Below are positions 43,801 to 52,287 of a DNA stretch of 64,000 nucleotides, one piece after another. A model generated the notes under the pieces. That model was given only the letters and a program-made list of their open reading frames with translations, did not search any database and was not told where the DNA came from. The DNA is taken from contig NZ_CP053452.2 of the NCBI RefSeq assembly GCF_013128195.2, positions 186,001 through 250,000 of the forward strand. Direction: 5' to 3'. The position numbers and the translations under genes were made by a program. This DNA comes from Frigoriglobus tundricola. Lineage in GTDB: Bacteria > Planctomycetota > Planctomycetia > Gemmatales > Gemmataceae. Positions within the stretch are counted from its first letter, which is position 1. Every line of letters starts with the position of its first letter.

Positions 43801-46176
43801 CGGCGGTAACAGACGCGACCAGAAGGAACGTCCGGCGCGTGCGGCGTCGCGTACCACGCAGGCGGACTCCGGCGCGAACGCCACCGGCGCGAGCCGCGCA
43901 ATGAGTTCCGTGCGTGCGGCCTGTGCCGCCCGGTCCAGTTCCCCGGCGCGGGCCACGGCCGCGAGTAGTTCCTTGCGGCGCACGGCGTCCCACCACCCGC
44001 GCGGCCCCGCGCCGGTGTTCGCGACCACCCGCAGGCAGCGCGTACACTCCGCGGCCTGGCCGAGTTCCGGTTCGCCGGAGAGGCCGATTGCCGCCATGGC
44101 CGCGCGCTCGGCCGCATCGAGTTCGCGGGACAGGGTTTCGAGCGGACGCACCGCGTCGGCAACCGCCTTCACCGACTTCAGCCGGTTGCGGAGCGAGAGA
44201 GACGCGCCGGCCGCGAGCCGCTCACGGTCCGCAGCCACACCGGCGAGGGCCGGAACGTCCGACGACGCTTCCTTCACGGCGACCGTGTCGAATTCGGGCA
44301 GTTGCGCCGAGAGCGCGCGGGCCTCCTGGACCGCGCGGTACAGCTCGACGGCCCGCTCGGCCGCGGCACGCGGATCGTTAATAGAGGGGGGACCGCCCAC
44401 GGGTTCCCCCTGTGACCCCCTCCTGCTGAACCATTCCGCTGGGAAGAACGGTAGAGCCGCGAGGGAGCGGGCCGCGGTGATTGCCGCGTCCCATTCGGGC
44501 ACCGTCGGGGGATCGGTCACCACGCCCGCATCCGCGAGCGCCGTTACGGCCTTCTCCGCGGCCGGGATCGCGCCCGCGAGCCGGCCCAGGTGGAACCGGG
44601 CGTCGTCCTTCGCTTCTTGCGAGAAGGTGGTGAGCTTGCACCCGCGCCACGGGTGACCTGTCGATTGATCGATAACGGATTGACAATCGGCGAGTCGCAG
44701 GAGCGCGTCGTCGCACGCACGGAGGTACTCCCCGTCCTTGCTCAACGGGTCGGGTATCGCGATCCTCGATCGACCGGGCAAGTGGTCGAATCGCGCGATC
44801 TCGCCGTGGACGCGGAACGCCGACATACCGATCGGTTGCCGGACGGCGTGCAGTTCCGCAACGAACAGATTCAATTGCTGCCGGCTCTCGGCGAGCTGGG
44901 TGAATTCCGTATCGCCGCCCGGTGCGCCGGTCGCTTTCAGTTCGAGGCAGCGGCCGAGTTCGGTCACCACCTCGCGCTTGTTCGCTTTGTGGCTGTGGAG
45001 TTCCAGGCAGAAGTCGCCCAGGCCGCAGCGGTCGAGGCGCTTCTTCACCACTTCGAGCGCCGCGGTCTTCTCGCTCACGAACAGCACGGTTTTGCCTGCT
45101 GCCAGCGCCTCCGCGATCATGTTCGCGATGGTCTGGCTCTTGCCCGTGCCGGGCGGCCCTTCCATTACGAGGTGCGCGCCGCGCTTGACCGCTTCGATCG
45201 CTTCGTGCTGGCTGCTGTCGGCGTCGAGGATGTGAACGGCCGCCGCGGGCGGAACCCGTTCGTCCAGTTGCTCGGCCGTGGGCAGGTCATTCGGAGCGGC
45301 AAGCGAGGTCGTGGCGTCGCCGGCAATGGCGCGACACACGGGGTGCGCGGTCACGCGCGCCGCGTTGCGGCCGAGGTCCTCCCACATCGCGAGCTTCTGG
45401 AAGTTGAACACCCCCAGCGCCGCACCCTCGACGACCTCCCATCGGGGCACGTGCTTGACCCGTTCGGCCAGGGCCGCGAGGTACTTCGCGAGGCACTCGG
45501 GGTCTTCGGGGTCGAACGTGTGTTCGGCCGCGGAGGGCATCGTGATGCGGAACTGCGTTTGGAGCAACTCCGCGAGGCAGTAGTTCGGCAGAATGTCGTC
45601 TTCCTGCACGGCGAGCGTGAAGGGCGATTCGACCGTCTCGCGGCTGAGCTTGACCGGCACGAGGAGCAGCGGCGAACGAATTTCCTCCTCCGAATCCGGG
45701 CTCTCGAACCACTTGAGGAACCCGAACGCCGCGAACAGCGTCGTGACGCCGTGATCGGTCTGCGCCTCGTCCGACGTGCGCTTGAGGCGCAGCAGCCGGG
45801 CCGCGAGTTGCCGGTCGGTCTGGTCGGTCAGCAGATCGTCGGGCTTCAACCGCTGCGAGCGGAGGCACAGGTCGAGTAACTCCAGTCGCAACGCTTCCTG
45901 GTCCACGTTCGCGTGCCCGCTCGTGGGGTCGAAGTCGGCGGACAGGGTTTCGGCTTCGAGGACTTCTTTCGGTAGCCCCAGCACCGCGCGCTTCCACACG
46001 AAGGTCAGTTCTTCGCCGTCGCGGACGAGGCGGTGCCACAGGTCGTTCGCGGTCGGGCGCACGAGCGACACGCCGCCCGCGCGGCCGGCGACGAACTTGA
46101 TGAGCCGGTTCCGCTTGGTCGTGTCGAGCAGGCTCTTGCGCCAGTCGGCGAGTCGCGTGTCCAAATCGGTTGCCAT
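40876..46176 (-). CDS. DUF4011 / SF1 helicase / Vsr-like endonuclease / DUF3320 protein (Hhe-type defence candidate)
   Basis: 1766 residues from ATG at 46176 (GAGG upstream); a longer frame to 46386 has no support. DUF4011 spans about 8-300 (DTRLADWRKSLLDTTKRNRL; TTLFAAFGFLKWFES). Helicase motor: Walker A GPPGTGKS (340-347), motif III-like VVGGDPKQLPPTDFF, motif II IFDEASQVRPHD near 1255, and the C-terminal VAVTRARRGMTVVAS block. A very long helical insert (about 450-1150) separates motifs I and II. A restriction-endonuclease-fold domain of Vsr/DUF559 type lies at about 1530-1630 (SPFEREVGDELVRRGL, YLVDLAI, GVECDGATY, GWRLVRVWSTDWVRD). DUF3320 ends the protein. The DUF4011-helicase-Vsr order is that reported for the Hhe anti-phage system. 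Cytoplasmic, DNA-acting. Divergent from the gene at 46385. Confidence 0.92.
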   Translation of the reverse strand: MATDLDTRLADWRKSLLDTTKRNRLIKFVAGRAGGVSLVRPTANDLWHRLVRDGEELTFVWKRAVLGLPKEVLEAETLSADFDPTSGHANVDQEALRLELLDLCLRSQRLKPDDLLTDQTDRQLAARLLRLKRTSDEAQTDHGVTTLFAAFGFLKWFESPDSEEEIRSPLLLVPVKLSRETVESPFTLAVQEDDILPNYCLAELLQTQFRITMPSAAEHTFDPEDPECLAKYLAALAERVKHVPRWEVVEGAALGVFNFQKLAMWEDLGRNAARVTAHPVCRAIAGDATTSLAAPNDLPTAEQLDERVPPAAAVHILDADSSQHEAIEAVKRGAHLVMEGPPGTGKSQTIANMIAEALAAGKTVLFVSEKTAALEVVKKRLDRCGLGDFCLELHSHKANKREVVTELGRCLELKATGAPGGDTEFTQLAESRQQLNLFVAELHAVRQPIGMSAFRVHGEIARFDHLPGRSRIAIPDPLSKDGEYLRACDDALLRLADCQSVIDQSTGHPWRGCKLTTFSQEAKDDARFHLGRLAGAIPAAEKAVTALADAGVVTDPPTVPEWDAAITAARSLAALPFFPAEWFSRRGSQGEPVGGPPSINDPRAAAERAVELYRAVQEARALSAQLPEFDTVAVKEASSDVPALAGVAADRERLAAGASLSLRNRLKSVKAVADAVRPLETLSRELDAAERAAMAAIGLSGEPELGQAAECTRCLRVVANTGAGPRGWWDAVRRKELLAAVARAGELDRAAQAARTELIARLAPVAFAPESACVVRDAARAGRSFWSRLLPPWWALRKLVAAWYSGAAPSSAALRADVAALTAYHQNADAARQLAAAYAAEIVKDAAGAPDWPASLDALNAVEKLSAWGVKQDWLAKQDRKALTDVVVALEKAETAFEDRLAAVRRDFAAPDLDAKTPAEVSEWLAGEVAALGREAAGLEVLVRLLSGKQDVPAARIREAAGSAARLATVAELLRRLEEGQPTDEAVRAERAKLGAELIRFLDAWKRPVTPALGAALAEKTARDRVAAAVKQSESARGGPFATAWEHITRGVFDPDAEGSTGVVLNTLPLAELARWASDRAADADRLFEWVRYVQAERAVIAVGVGPVLEEVRAGAFPAGAAAGAFRARFFRLWLDALHQQVPVLDGFSSDQQDRLVTKFADLDRGAIRSAGDRVRGQLLGSANRPRVRDGAPDASELGLLLREVNKKRRHIPLRNLFSRMPTLLPRIKPCLMMSPLAVSTYLDNPDFAFDLVIFDEASQVRPHDAVCAIYRGKQLVVGGDPKQLPPTDFFARAGEDDDTFAPDEGGTAGFESLLDVCLSLGLCRKRLRWHYRSRREGLIAFSNRHFYDGALVTFPSADEAATRAVQFVHVPDGQFKDGVNPVEARRVAALVLEHARATPDQSMGVIAFSQRQQDRILDELEVLRRKNKDCETFFAADREDAFFVKNLENVQGDERDVIVLSAGYGPDEAGKVMMRFGPINRTGGERRLNVAVTRARRGMTVVASMTAHDIDLARTGADGARLLKAFLDYAERGPAALASAGTEANPRGADSPFEREVGDELVRRGLTVHRQVGCGGYLVDLAITDPAGGKYLLGVECDGATYQSAATARDRDRLRRAVLEGLGWRLVRVWSTDWVRDRAGQVTRVLAALEAARKPPQVKPEPPAPAPEPKVAPAPKRKSSKHAEPDFDSIEKVSEAELNTHVESALNEFGSMPAEDLISAVSKRLGFKRVGPKIRDRIATAINALTTSGRLSIIDENRVRVNIQQ

Positions 46177-46384
46177 CGGGGCCTCATGGAGCGGTGACGT
46201 CCGCCGTGTCAGCGTATCCGGCGACCCGGTATAACACAGGGCGGAAGCCCGGTGGTCCCTTACGTGATGGAATTCGTCGCGCACGCCCGCTCGTTTTCTG
46301 CCTTTCTCGTTCCCCCAAGCCGGGGGGCAGCGGCTACTATGAGAAGTACCCCCGCCCTCCTGCGACTCAACCCGCCAGCACGAC

Positions 46385-48292
46385 ATGCACTATTGGCTCA
46401 CGTTCTTCACTATTGCCACCTGCGTTCACCCGGTCTCGGCTCAACAGCCCGAGAAAAAGACCGATTTCGCGCACGACGTGGTGCCGGTGCTGAAAGCCCG
46501 GTGCGCGAAGTGTCACACCAACGGCACCTATAAGGGGGCGTTCTCGCTCGACACGCGCGAAGACGTGTTGAAGTCGAAGGCCGCGGTGCCGGGCAAGGCC
46601 GCACGGAGCGAACTCATCACGCGCGCGACCAGCACCGATGACGACACCCGGATGCCGCCGCCGAAGGCGGCCCCGCTGACGGCGAACGAGATCGCGGTCC
46701 TGACCAAGTGGGTCGATGACGGCCTCCCCTGGGAGCCGGGGTTCACGTTCAAGCCCGTCACCTACGTTGCTCCGCTGAAGCCGCGCAAGGTCGCGCTGCC
46801 GGCCGCGCGGCCCGGCCGCGATCACCCCATCGACCGCATCGTTGATGCGTACCAAGCCGCTCACAAGGTCACGGCCGCGCCGCCGCTCGACGACGAATCG
46901 TTCGCGCGCCGCGTGTCCTTCGACTTGATCGGGCTCCCGCCGGCCGCGAGCGAACTGGAGGCGTTCTGCGCGAGCAAGGGTCCGAATAAGCGAGCGGAAC
47001 TCATCAAGAAGTTGCTCGCCGAGAACCGCGCGTACACGGACCACTGGCTCGCGTTCTGGAACGACGCGCTACGTAACGAGTACCGGGGCACGGGTTACAT
47101 TGATGGCGGGCGGAAGCAGATTACCGCGTGGTTGTATAAGTCGCTACTGGAGAACAAGCCGTACAACCAGTTCGCCCGCGAGCTCATTAACCCGAACGGT
47201 GACTCGGAAGGGTTCGCGCGGGGGATCAAGTGGCGCGGCGCGGTGAACGCGAGCCAGATCGTGGAACTCCAGTTCGCGCAGAACGTCGGGCAGGTGTTCT
47301 TCGGCGCAAACCTTAAGTGCGCGTCGTGCCACGACAGCTTCATCGACTCCTGGAAGCTCGACGACGCCTACGGGCTGGCGGCGGTGATCGCCGACGCCCC
47401 GCTGCCGGAGTTCCGCTGCGACAAACCCACGGGCCGGACGGCCGGGCCGAAGTTCCTCTTCCCCGAACTGGGCACGATCGACGCCGCCGCGCCGAAGCCC
47501 AAGCGCCTCGAACAACTCGCGGCGCTCGTCACGGACCCGAACAACGGCCGGTTCACGCGCACGATGGTGAACCGCGTGTGGCACCGCCTTTTGGGCCGGG
47601 GACTGGTTCACCCGGTGGACGTGATGGGCAACAAACCGTGGAGCGAGGACCTGCTCGACTACCTCGCGGTGTATTTCGCGGAGCACAACTACGACCTGAA
47701 GACGCTCATGGAACACATCACCACCTCGCAGACCTATCAGGCGAAGGCGGTCCCGCTCGAGAAAGAGGTCACCGGCGACGCATACGTGTTCCGCGGCCCG
47801 GAACTGAAACGCCTAACCGCCGAGCAGCTCATCGACGCGGTCTGGATGCTGACTGGCACCGCGCCAGCAAAGCCGACCGCACCGGCCGCGATACCGGCGT
47901 TCCCCGCCGGTACGCCCAAGGAGCGTCAGTTCGTCCGCAGCACACTGGTGGACTGTGACCCACTGATGCGGTCGCTCGGCCGCCCGAACCGCGAGCAGGT
48001 CGTGACGACCCGACCCGAGCAACTGAGTACGTTGCAAGCGCTCGATCTGGCCAACGGCCAGATTCTGACCTACACGCTCGACCGCGGCGCGACGAACATC
48101 CTGACCGCCAATCCGAAGGCGACGCCCGATGAACTGGTCGAGTGGGTCTTCGTGCGGGCGCTGTCCCGCAAACCCCAGGCCGCCGAGCGGAGCGCCGCGA
48201 AGTCGCTCCTCGGTGCCAAGCCGACCACCGAGAGCGTGGCCGACCTGCTCTGGGCCGTTGTGATGCTGCCCGAATTCCAGCACGTTCGCTAA
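46385..48292 (+). CDS. planctomycete cytochrome c / DUF1549 / DUF1553 protein
   Basis: 635 residues. Signal peptide MHYWLTFFTIATCVHPVSAQ; heme site CAKCH at 40-44 in a PSCyt1 domain; DUF1549 about 135-330 (HPIDRIVDAYQAAHK, RRVSFDLIGLPP, DHWLAFWNDALRNEYRGTGY, then NLKCASCHDSFIDSWKL, a second CxxCH inside DUF1549); DUF1553 about 380-620 (TRTMVNRVWHRLLGRGLVHP, RSLGRPNREQVVTTRPEQL). It is shorter than its relative at 1406 and has no repeat insertion. The DUF1501 gene follows 60 bases downstream, the usual pairing. Function unknown. Confidence 0.94.
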   Translation: MHYWLTFFTIATCVHPVSAQQPEKKTDFAHDVVPVLKARCAKCHTNGTYKGAFSLDTREDVLKSKAAVPGKAARSELITRATSTDDDTRMPPPKAAPLTANEIAVLTKWVDDGLPWEPGFTFKPVTYVAPLKPRKVALPAARPGRDHPIDRIVDAYQAAHKVTAAPPLDDESFARRVSFDLIGLPPAASELEAFCASKGPNKRAELIKKLLAENRAYTDHWLAFWNDALRNEYRGTGYIDGGRKQITAWLYKSLLENKPYNQFARELINPNGDSEGFARGIKWRGAVNASQIVELQFAQNVGQVFFGANLKCASCHDSFIDSWKLDDAYGLAAVIADAPLPEFRCDKPTGRTAGPKFLFPELGTIDAAAPKPKRLEQLAALVTDPNNGRFTRTMVNRVWHRLLGRGLVHPVDVMGNKPWSEDLLDYLAVYFAEHNYDLKTLMEHITTSQTYQAKAVPLEKEVTGDAYVFRGPELKRLTAEQLIDAVWMLTGTAPAKPTAPAAIPAFPAGTPKERQFVRSTLVDCDPLMRSLGRPNREQVVTTRPEQLSTLQALDLANGQILTYTLDRGATNILTANPKATPDELVEWVFVRALSRKPQAAERSAAKSLLGAKPTTESVADLLWAVVMLPEFQHVR

Positions 48293-48352
48293 CGGGCGGT
48301 GCCGGGGCCTCTCGTCCCGGCGTCACCCGCATTCGCATGGGAGGATGTCGAA

Positions 48353-49789
48353 ATGACCACGCGCGACCTGTCCCGCCGCGAGTACCTCCGGGCGATGACC
48401 GCGGCCGGGCTTGCCACCATCGCGGGCGGTGAGCCGCGGCTGCGCGCGTCGGAGCAGGTGCAGCACCCGAAGCCGACGGCCGATACCGTCATCCTCCTCT
48501 GGATGGCCGGCGGAATGGGCGCGCCGGACACGTTCGACCCGAAGCGCTACACGAAGTTCGAGGTCGGGGTGCCGGTGGACAAGATCCTGTCCACGTTCCC
48601 GGTCATCGACACCGTGGTGGACAACATCAAGTTCACGGAGGGGCTGGAGCACATCGCGAAGGTGATCGACCGCGGCACGCTGATCCGCTCCCACGTCGTC
48701 GCCGACCTGGGCAACATCCTCCATTCGCGGCACCAGTACCACTGGCACACCGGGTACGTCCCGCCGCAGACGGTGGCGTGCCCGCACATCGGCGCGTGGA
48801 TGGCGCGCGTCCTCGGCCCGCGTAACCCCGCCATCCCGGCGTTCATCAACATCGGCCAGCGGCTCGAGGGGCACGGCGAATCGGAGGAGTTGAAGGCGTT
48901 CACCACGGGCGGCTTCTTCGGCACCGAGTACGGGCCGTTCAACCTGCCGTTCCCGAACGACGCGGTCGAGGCCGTGAAACCGCCCAAGGGGATGACGCCC
49001 GAGCGCTTCGCCGCCCGGCACGCGAAGTACAAGGACCTGCTGAAGGCCAGTCCCGTCGGCGAGCTGGCGAGCGACTACCACCACGACTCGATGCTGAAGT
49101 CCGTCGAGAACGCGCACCGCCTCCTCACGAGCAAGGAGCGCGACGCGTTCGACATCACCAAGGAGCCGAAGGCGAGTTACGACGAGTACAACACGGGCCG
49201 GTTCGGGCTGGGGTGCCTGCTGGCGCGGCGGCTGGCCGAGTCCGGGGCGCGGTTCATCGAGGTGACAACCGAGTACGTGCCGTTCCTCCACTGGGACACG
49301 CACGAGAACGGCCACGCCACCTACACCCGCATGAAAAAGGAGATCGACCGACCGATCGCGCAGCTCGTCCTCGATCTGGAGCAGCGCGGGATGCTCGACC
49401 GCACGCTCGTCGTGCTGGCGAGCGAGTTCAGCCGGGACATGATGATCGAGGGCGTTCCGGGCAGCAAAGCGCAGGACCAGTCGCTCGCCCGGGCGGACAA
49501 GCTCGGGGAACCGAAGCACTACGGGCTGCACCGGCACTTCACCGGTTCGGGGTCGGTGCTGATGTTCGGCGGCGGCATCAAGAAGGGCGCCCTGTACGGC
49601 GAGACCGCGGCCGAGCGCCCGCTCGTCACCACAAAGAACCCGGTGAGCATCCGCGACCTGCACGCGACCATCTTCCACGCAATGGGCGTCTCGCCCAAGA
49701 CCGCGTTCGACGTGGAGAAGCGCCCCTTCTACGCCACAGAGGATGGCAAGGGCGTGCCGGTGAGAGAGCTGTTCGCGAAGGAAAAGTGA
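48353..49789 (+). CDS. DUF1501 family secreted protein
   Basis: 478 residues from ATG at 48353, with GGGAGG 8 bases upstream; the frame is open 54 bases further but that start lacks a site. A twin-arginine-like signal is visible (SRREYLRAMTAAGLATIAGG, residues 6-25). Then come TVILLWMAGGMGAPDTFDPK, HSRHQYHWHTGYVPPQTVAC, IGAWMARVLGPRNPAIPAFI, and near the end LVVLASEFSRDMMIEG, HYGLHRHFTGSGSVLMFGGG and VSIRDLHATIFHAMG, all typical DUF1501/sulfatase-like motifs. It is the complete counterpart of the truncated gene at 1-1218 and pairs with the DUF1553 gene just upstream. Confidence 0.94.
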   Translation: MTTRDLSRREYLRAMTAAGLATIAGGEPRLRASEQVQHPKPTADTVILLWMAGGMGAPDTFDPKRYTKFEVGVPVDKILSTFPVIDTVVDNIKFTEGLEHIAKVIDRGTLIRSHVVADLGNILHSRHQYHWHTGYVPPQTVACPHIGAWMARVLGPRNPAIPAFINIGQRLEGHGESEELKAFTTGGFFGTEYGPFNLPFPNDAVEAVKPPKGMTPERFAARHAKYKDLLKASPVGELASDYHHDSMLKSVENAHRLLTSKERDAFDITKEPKASYDEYNTGRFGLGCLLARRLAESGARFIEVTTEYVPFLHWDTHENGHATYTRMKKEIDRPIAQLVLDLEQRGMLDRTLVVLASEFSRDMMIEGVPGSKAQDQSLARADKLGEPKHYGLHRHFTGSGSVLMFGGGIKKGALYGETAAERPLVTTKNPVSIRDLHATIFHAMGVSPKTAFDVEKRPFYATEDGKGVPVRELFAKEK

Positions 49790-49944
49790 CCGGGGTCACA
49801 CTTCACCGGTGTGACCGAGACGAACCGGCCACGGGGCGCGAATTGGGTCTCATCCTCAAGCACCGCCGCGCCGAGGGGCTTGGTGGTGCCCTGGGTCCGC
49901 CGGCCCGAAACGGGCGCAGCAGAGAAGAGGAGCCGACGCTGTCG

Positions 49945-50315
49945 CTACTTGCCTTTCACCCGGGTGAACGCCACTTTGGTACCATCCCCTTCGGTCATCA
50001 CCAACTCGGTGTCAGTGAGTTTGGAGACCGAGGACGTTTCCTGCGCTCTTTACCGTCTTCCTTGAGGACCATTGCAATTTTGGCCCCTTCGACCTTGTAG
50101 GTGCCCTCCACTTTGAGCGTCTCGTCCTTGAACGTCAGGGCCATCGTCACCTTGCCGTCCTTGGTGAATTCCACCACGGCACGCGACTTGTCCTTATCTT
50201 CGTGCAGCCACTTGCCGACCAACTTCTGGGCGTCGATCTTCTCGTCCTTCTTGTCGTCAGCCGAAAGAGCACAGCACACCAGCAGGCCCAGTGAGCAACT
50301 CAGGACCACTCGCAT
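49945..50315 (-). pseudogene. TIGR03066-like small secreted protein, one-base deletion near 50038
   Basis: The first frame (50315 to 49998, 105 residues) starts MRVVLSCSLGLLVCCALSAD, a signal peptide, then DAQKLVGKWLHEDKDKSRAV, VEFTKDGKVTMALTF and VEGTYKVEGAKIAMVLKEDG, the pattern of TIGR03066 (a family I know from Gemmata). After KERRK the frame turns into RPRSPNSLTPSW and stops. One frame over, SKLTDTELVMTEGDGTKVAF and TRVKGK follow and stop at 49945, a normal end for the family. The span of 371 bases is one short of 124 codons. The A-run at 50037-50039 (minus strand AAA) is the likely site. Either a sequencing error or a recent pseudogene. Confidence 0.75.
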
Positions 50316-50760
50316 TCCATCACCTCTCAGCGTCGTTTAGAAGATCGGACGGTCCGGTCAGAGCCAGTCTTTTCTTATGCCCGCTCCCGCTCGGTGTCCC
50401 CGGCGCCCGTTTCTGCGCCCGTACGGGGCTCACGAGCGTGGCCCTCGGCTGCGAGTACCGCGCGGGCTTCCGGACGCGGGGCCGCTGGGGCTGATGCCCC
50501 AGTAAGCCGCTGGCGCGCGCGTTCTCGCAGAGGTTCGGGTTGGAGCCGCGCTGTCCGAGGCCTCTAACGAGGACCGGCAGTTCGGCGAACTAAGGCATGC
50601 GCGGAGAAATCATGTACCGCCTGCTTTCTTGTGGTGCGGGCGTCCCGCCTGCTTCGACAAAGGCAGCAGGCGGGACGCCCGCACCACAAAAAAAGCAACT
50701 GGTCGATCACCTTGCCGCTTCTGCCGAACGTTCGCCGGCCACAGCCCCGACGTCCCCTCA
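50316..50760. other. intergenic region between the TIGR03066-like gene and the IS element
   Basis: 445 bases. Apart from the hairpin at 50629-50689 nothing is recognised. It is the left flank of the insertion sequence and ends in TCA, which recurs at the right flank. Confidence 0.5.
50629..50689. repeat. 25-bp perfect inverted repeat with 11-base loop
   Basis: Arms 50629-50653 and 50665-50689 are perfectly complementary (TTGTGGTGCGGGCGTCCCGC onward). An A-run (CAAAAAAAGC) follows on the plus strand, so read on the minus strand it begins with a T-run; no gene ends nearby on that side. Probably a dispersed hairpin element rather than a terminator. Confidence 0.7.
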
Positions 50761-50779
50761 GAGCCTGTGAATCAAACCG
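50761..50779 (+). repeat. IS left terminal inverted repeat
   Basis: GAGCCTGTGAATCAAACCG; perfect inverted match to 52240-52258. Confidence 0.9.
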
Positions 50780-50906
50780 TCTCGGGCGGCAAAATAGTTC
50801 CGTCGCAGTCGTGGTGAGCTGGTCCGTGACGCGGCGTTCGTGTTTGCTCCCTAACCGTTCGAGGCGCGCGTCGCTCCCTGACCGATTTCGGCTCGTCGGG
50901 CTCCTT

Positions 50907-52187
50907 TCACGCGGCGCGCAGTCGTGCCCCGCAGGCCACGTTGTGAGCCACCGCCAACCACATGACCACGGACTTCACCTTCTCCACGCCACGAACCAGC
51001 AGTCGCACCAGAGTGCGGTTCCGGGCCTGGGCGTTCACGCACTCGATCGTCGCGGCCCGATGTCGGTACACGTCCTGGGCCGCCTCGGTCCCCATCCGCG
51101 TCCGCCACCGCCGGATCGCCGGGGGGTCAGTAGCCAGCGGCTGGTACCGGTCCCGAGTCGGATCCTTCGGCTCCGGCACCGGCGCGTACACGGTACATCC
51201 CCGGGACACGTCCTCGGCCGCCGCAATGTCCGACAGGTTGACGAACCCGCCATCGGCCAACACCTCCCGCGGGTACCTCCCGTATCGCGCCCGCGTCTGG
51301 TCCACCAGCGGCGTGAGTTGTCCACTATCGGTGCCGTTGGTCGTGACTTCGACGGCCACGATGACCTGACTTCCACACTCGGCGCCCAGCTCCACGTTGT
51401 ACGCCGGGCGGAACCCGCCATCGGCCATCTTCATCACCGTGGCCTCGGGGTCGGTCGTCGAACACCGGGCCTTGTCCCGCTCGGCCCGGGCCTTTTTGGC
51501 TTCCAACTCCGGCAAGCGCTTGAGCGCCTGCTGGAGACGCGCGACCCGCTCTCGGGCCGCGCGCCCCCGGGCGGCCGCGTGCCGACGGGAGGGCGCCGAC
51601 GGGTCCTCGTCCGTCTCCGCCTTGAGTCGGGCGACTTGAGCCCGGGCCTCCGCCAAGCACTCCTCGAGTGCCGGCTTCCGACGGAACGAGGCGGCTCCGG
51701 CGCTGGCCCGGACCCGAACCCCGTCGAGGGCCACCCGGTTCAGATCGACTAGGTCTTGTTCCCGCAACACCGCGACCGAGTGGGTGAGTAATCGGTCGAG
51801 GAACTCGGGATGGTCGGTGCGGAAGTCGGCGAGCGTGTGATAGTTGACGGACACCCCGCCACAGAGCCAGCGGAACGCATTATGGTGCATGCAGAGGATG
51901 CCCCGCGCGCGGGCCGAGCCGACCCCTTCGAGGGTGGCGTAGAGCCACAGGGCCACGCCCAGCCGCGGATCCAGAGCGGCGCGGCCCGGTCCGCCTTCGC
52001 GTGAGCGGATGCGGTTGGACAGGGCCGACAGATCCAGTCCGAGACAGAACTCCCAGACGACGCGAGCCTGATGATCGGTGTCGAGGAGCCCATCCACGCT
52101 CATGGCGGGGAGAACCTGCTGGCGGTCCGGGGACCGCAACCGCGGCGGCGCATCGGGCACCAATGGACTCGGGGATGACGCGGGCAT
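50907..52187 (-). CDS. IS1182-family transposase
   Basis: 426 residues from ATG at 52187; the domain begins at once with SPDRQQVLPAMSVDGLLDTD and HQARVVWEFCLGLDLSALSN, the DUF772-type N-terminal domain (DPRLGVALWLYATLEGVGSA; WLCGGVSVNYHTLADFR). The DDE catalytic set is visible: Asp in RVALDGVRVRASAG, Asp in EVLADGGFVNLSD and Glu in RAATIECVNAQARNR. A basic, coiled-coil-like insert (about 180-240, AEARAQVARLKAETDEDP to RLPELEAKKARAERDK) lies between the first and second Asp, as in this family. No frameshift or internal stop. It mobilises the element bounded by the 19-bp repeats. Confidence 0.95.
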   Translation of the reverse strand: MPASSPSPLVPDAPPRLRSPDRQQVLPAMSVDGLLDTDHQARVVWEFCLGLDLSALSNRIRSREGGPGRAALDPRLGVALWLYATLEGVGSARARGILCMHHNAFRWLCGGVSVNYHTLADFRTDHPEFLDRLLTHSVAVLREQDLVDLNRVALDGVRVRASAGAASFRRKPALEECLAEARAQVARLKAETDEDPSAPSRRHAAARGRAARERVARLQQALKRLPELEAKKARAERDKARCSTTDPEATVMKMADGGFRPAYNVELGAECGSQVIVAVEVTTNGTDSGQLTPLVDQTRARYGRYPREVLADGGFVNLSDIAAAEDVSRGCTVYAPVPEPKDPTRDRYQPLATDPPAIRRWRTRMGTEAAQDVYRHRAATIECVNAQARNRTLVRLLVRGVEKVKSVVMWLAVAHNVACGARLRAA

Positions 52188-52239
52188 GACCGACCACAAC
52201 GGGGAAGTTCGGCGATACTACCTTTGAGGGACTTCCCGC

Positions 52240-52258
52240 CGGTTTGATTCACAGGCTC
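52240..52258 (-). repeat. IS right terminal inverted repeat
   Basis: CGGTTTGATTCACAGGCTC; perfect inverted match to 50761-50779, upstream of the transposase start. Confidence 0.9.
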
Positions 52259-52287
52259 TCAGCTCCCCAGGCAGGTGTCGGGGCCGG

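Larger units (their letters stand above)
50761..52258 (-). mobile_element. complete IS1182-like insertion sequence, 1498 bp
   Basis: Perfect 19-bp terminal inverted repeats GAGCCTGTGAATCAAACCG at 50761-50779 and its complement at 52240-52258 enclose one transposase gene. The bases just outside are TCA on both sides (50758-50760 and 52259-52261), a probable 3-bp target duplication. Both ends and the transposase are intact, so the element may still move. Confidence 0.88.

Noticed and set aside
44380..44430. Possible third copy of the in-frame palindromic repeat inside the helicase (GSQGEPVGGPPS segment)
   Set aside because: It lacks the CCCTCCCTTCAGGGAGGG blocks and the diagnostic end sequences of the other two copies.
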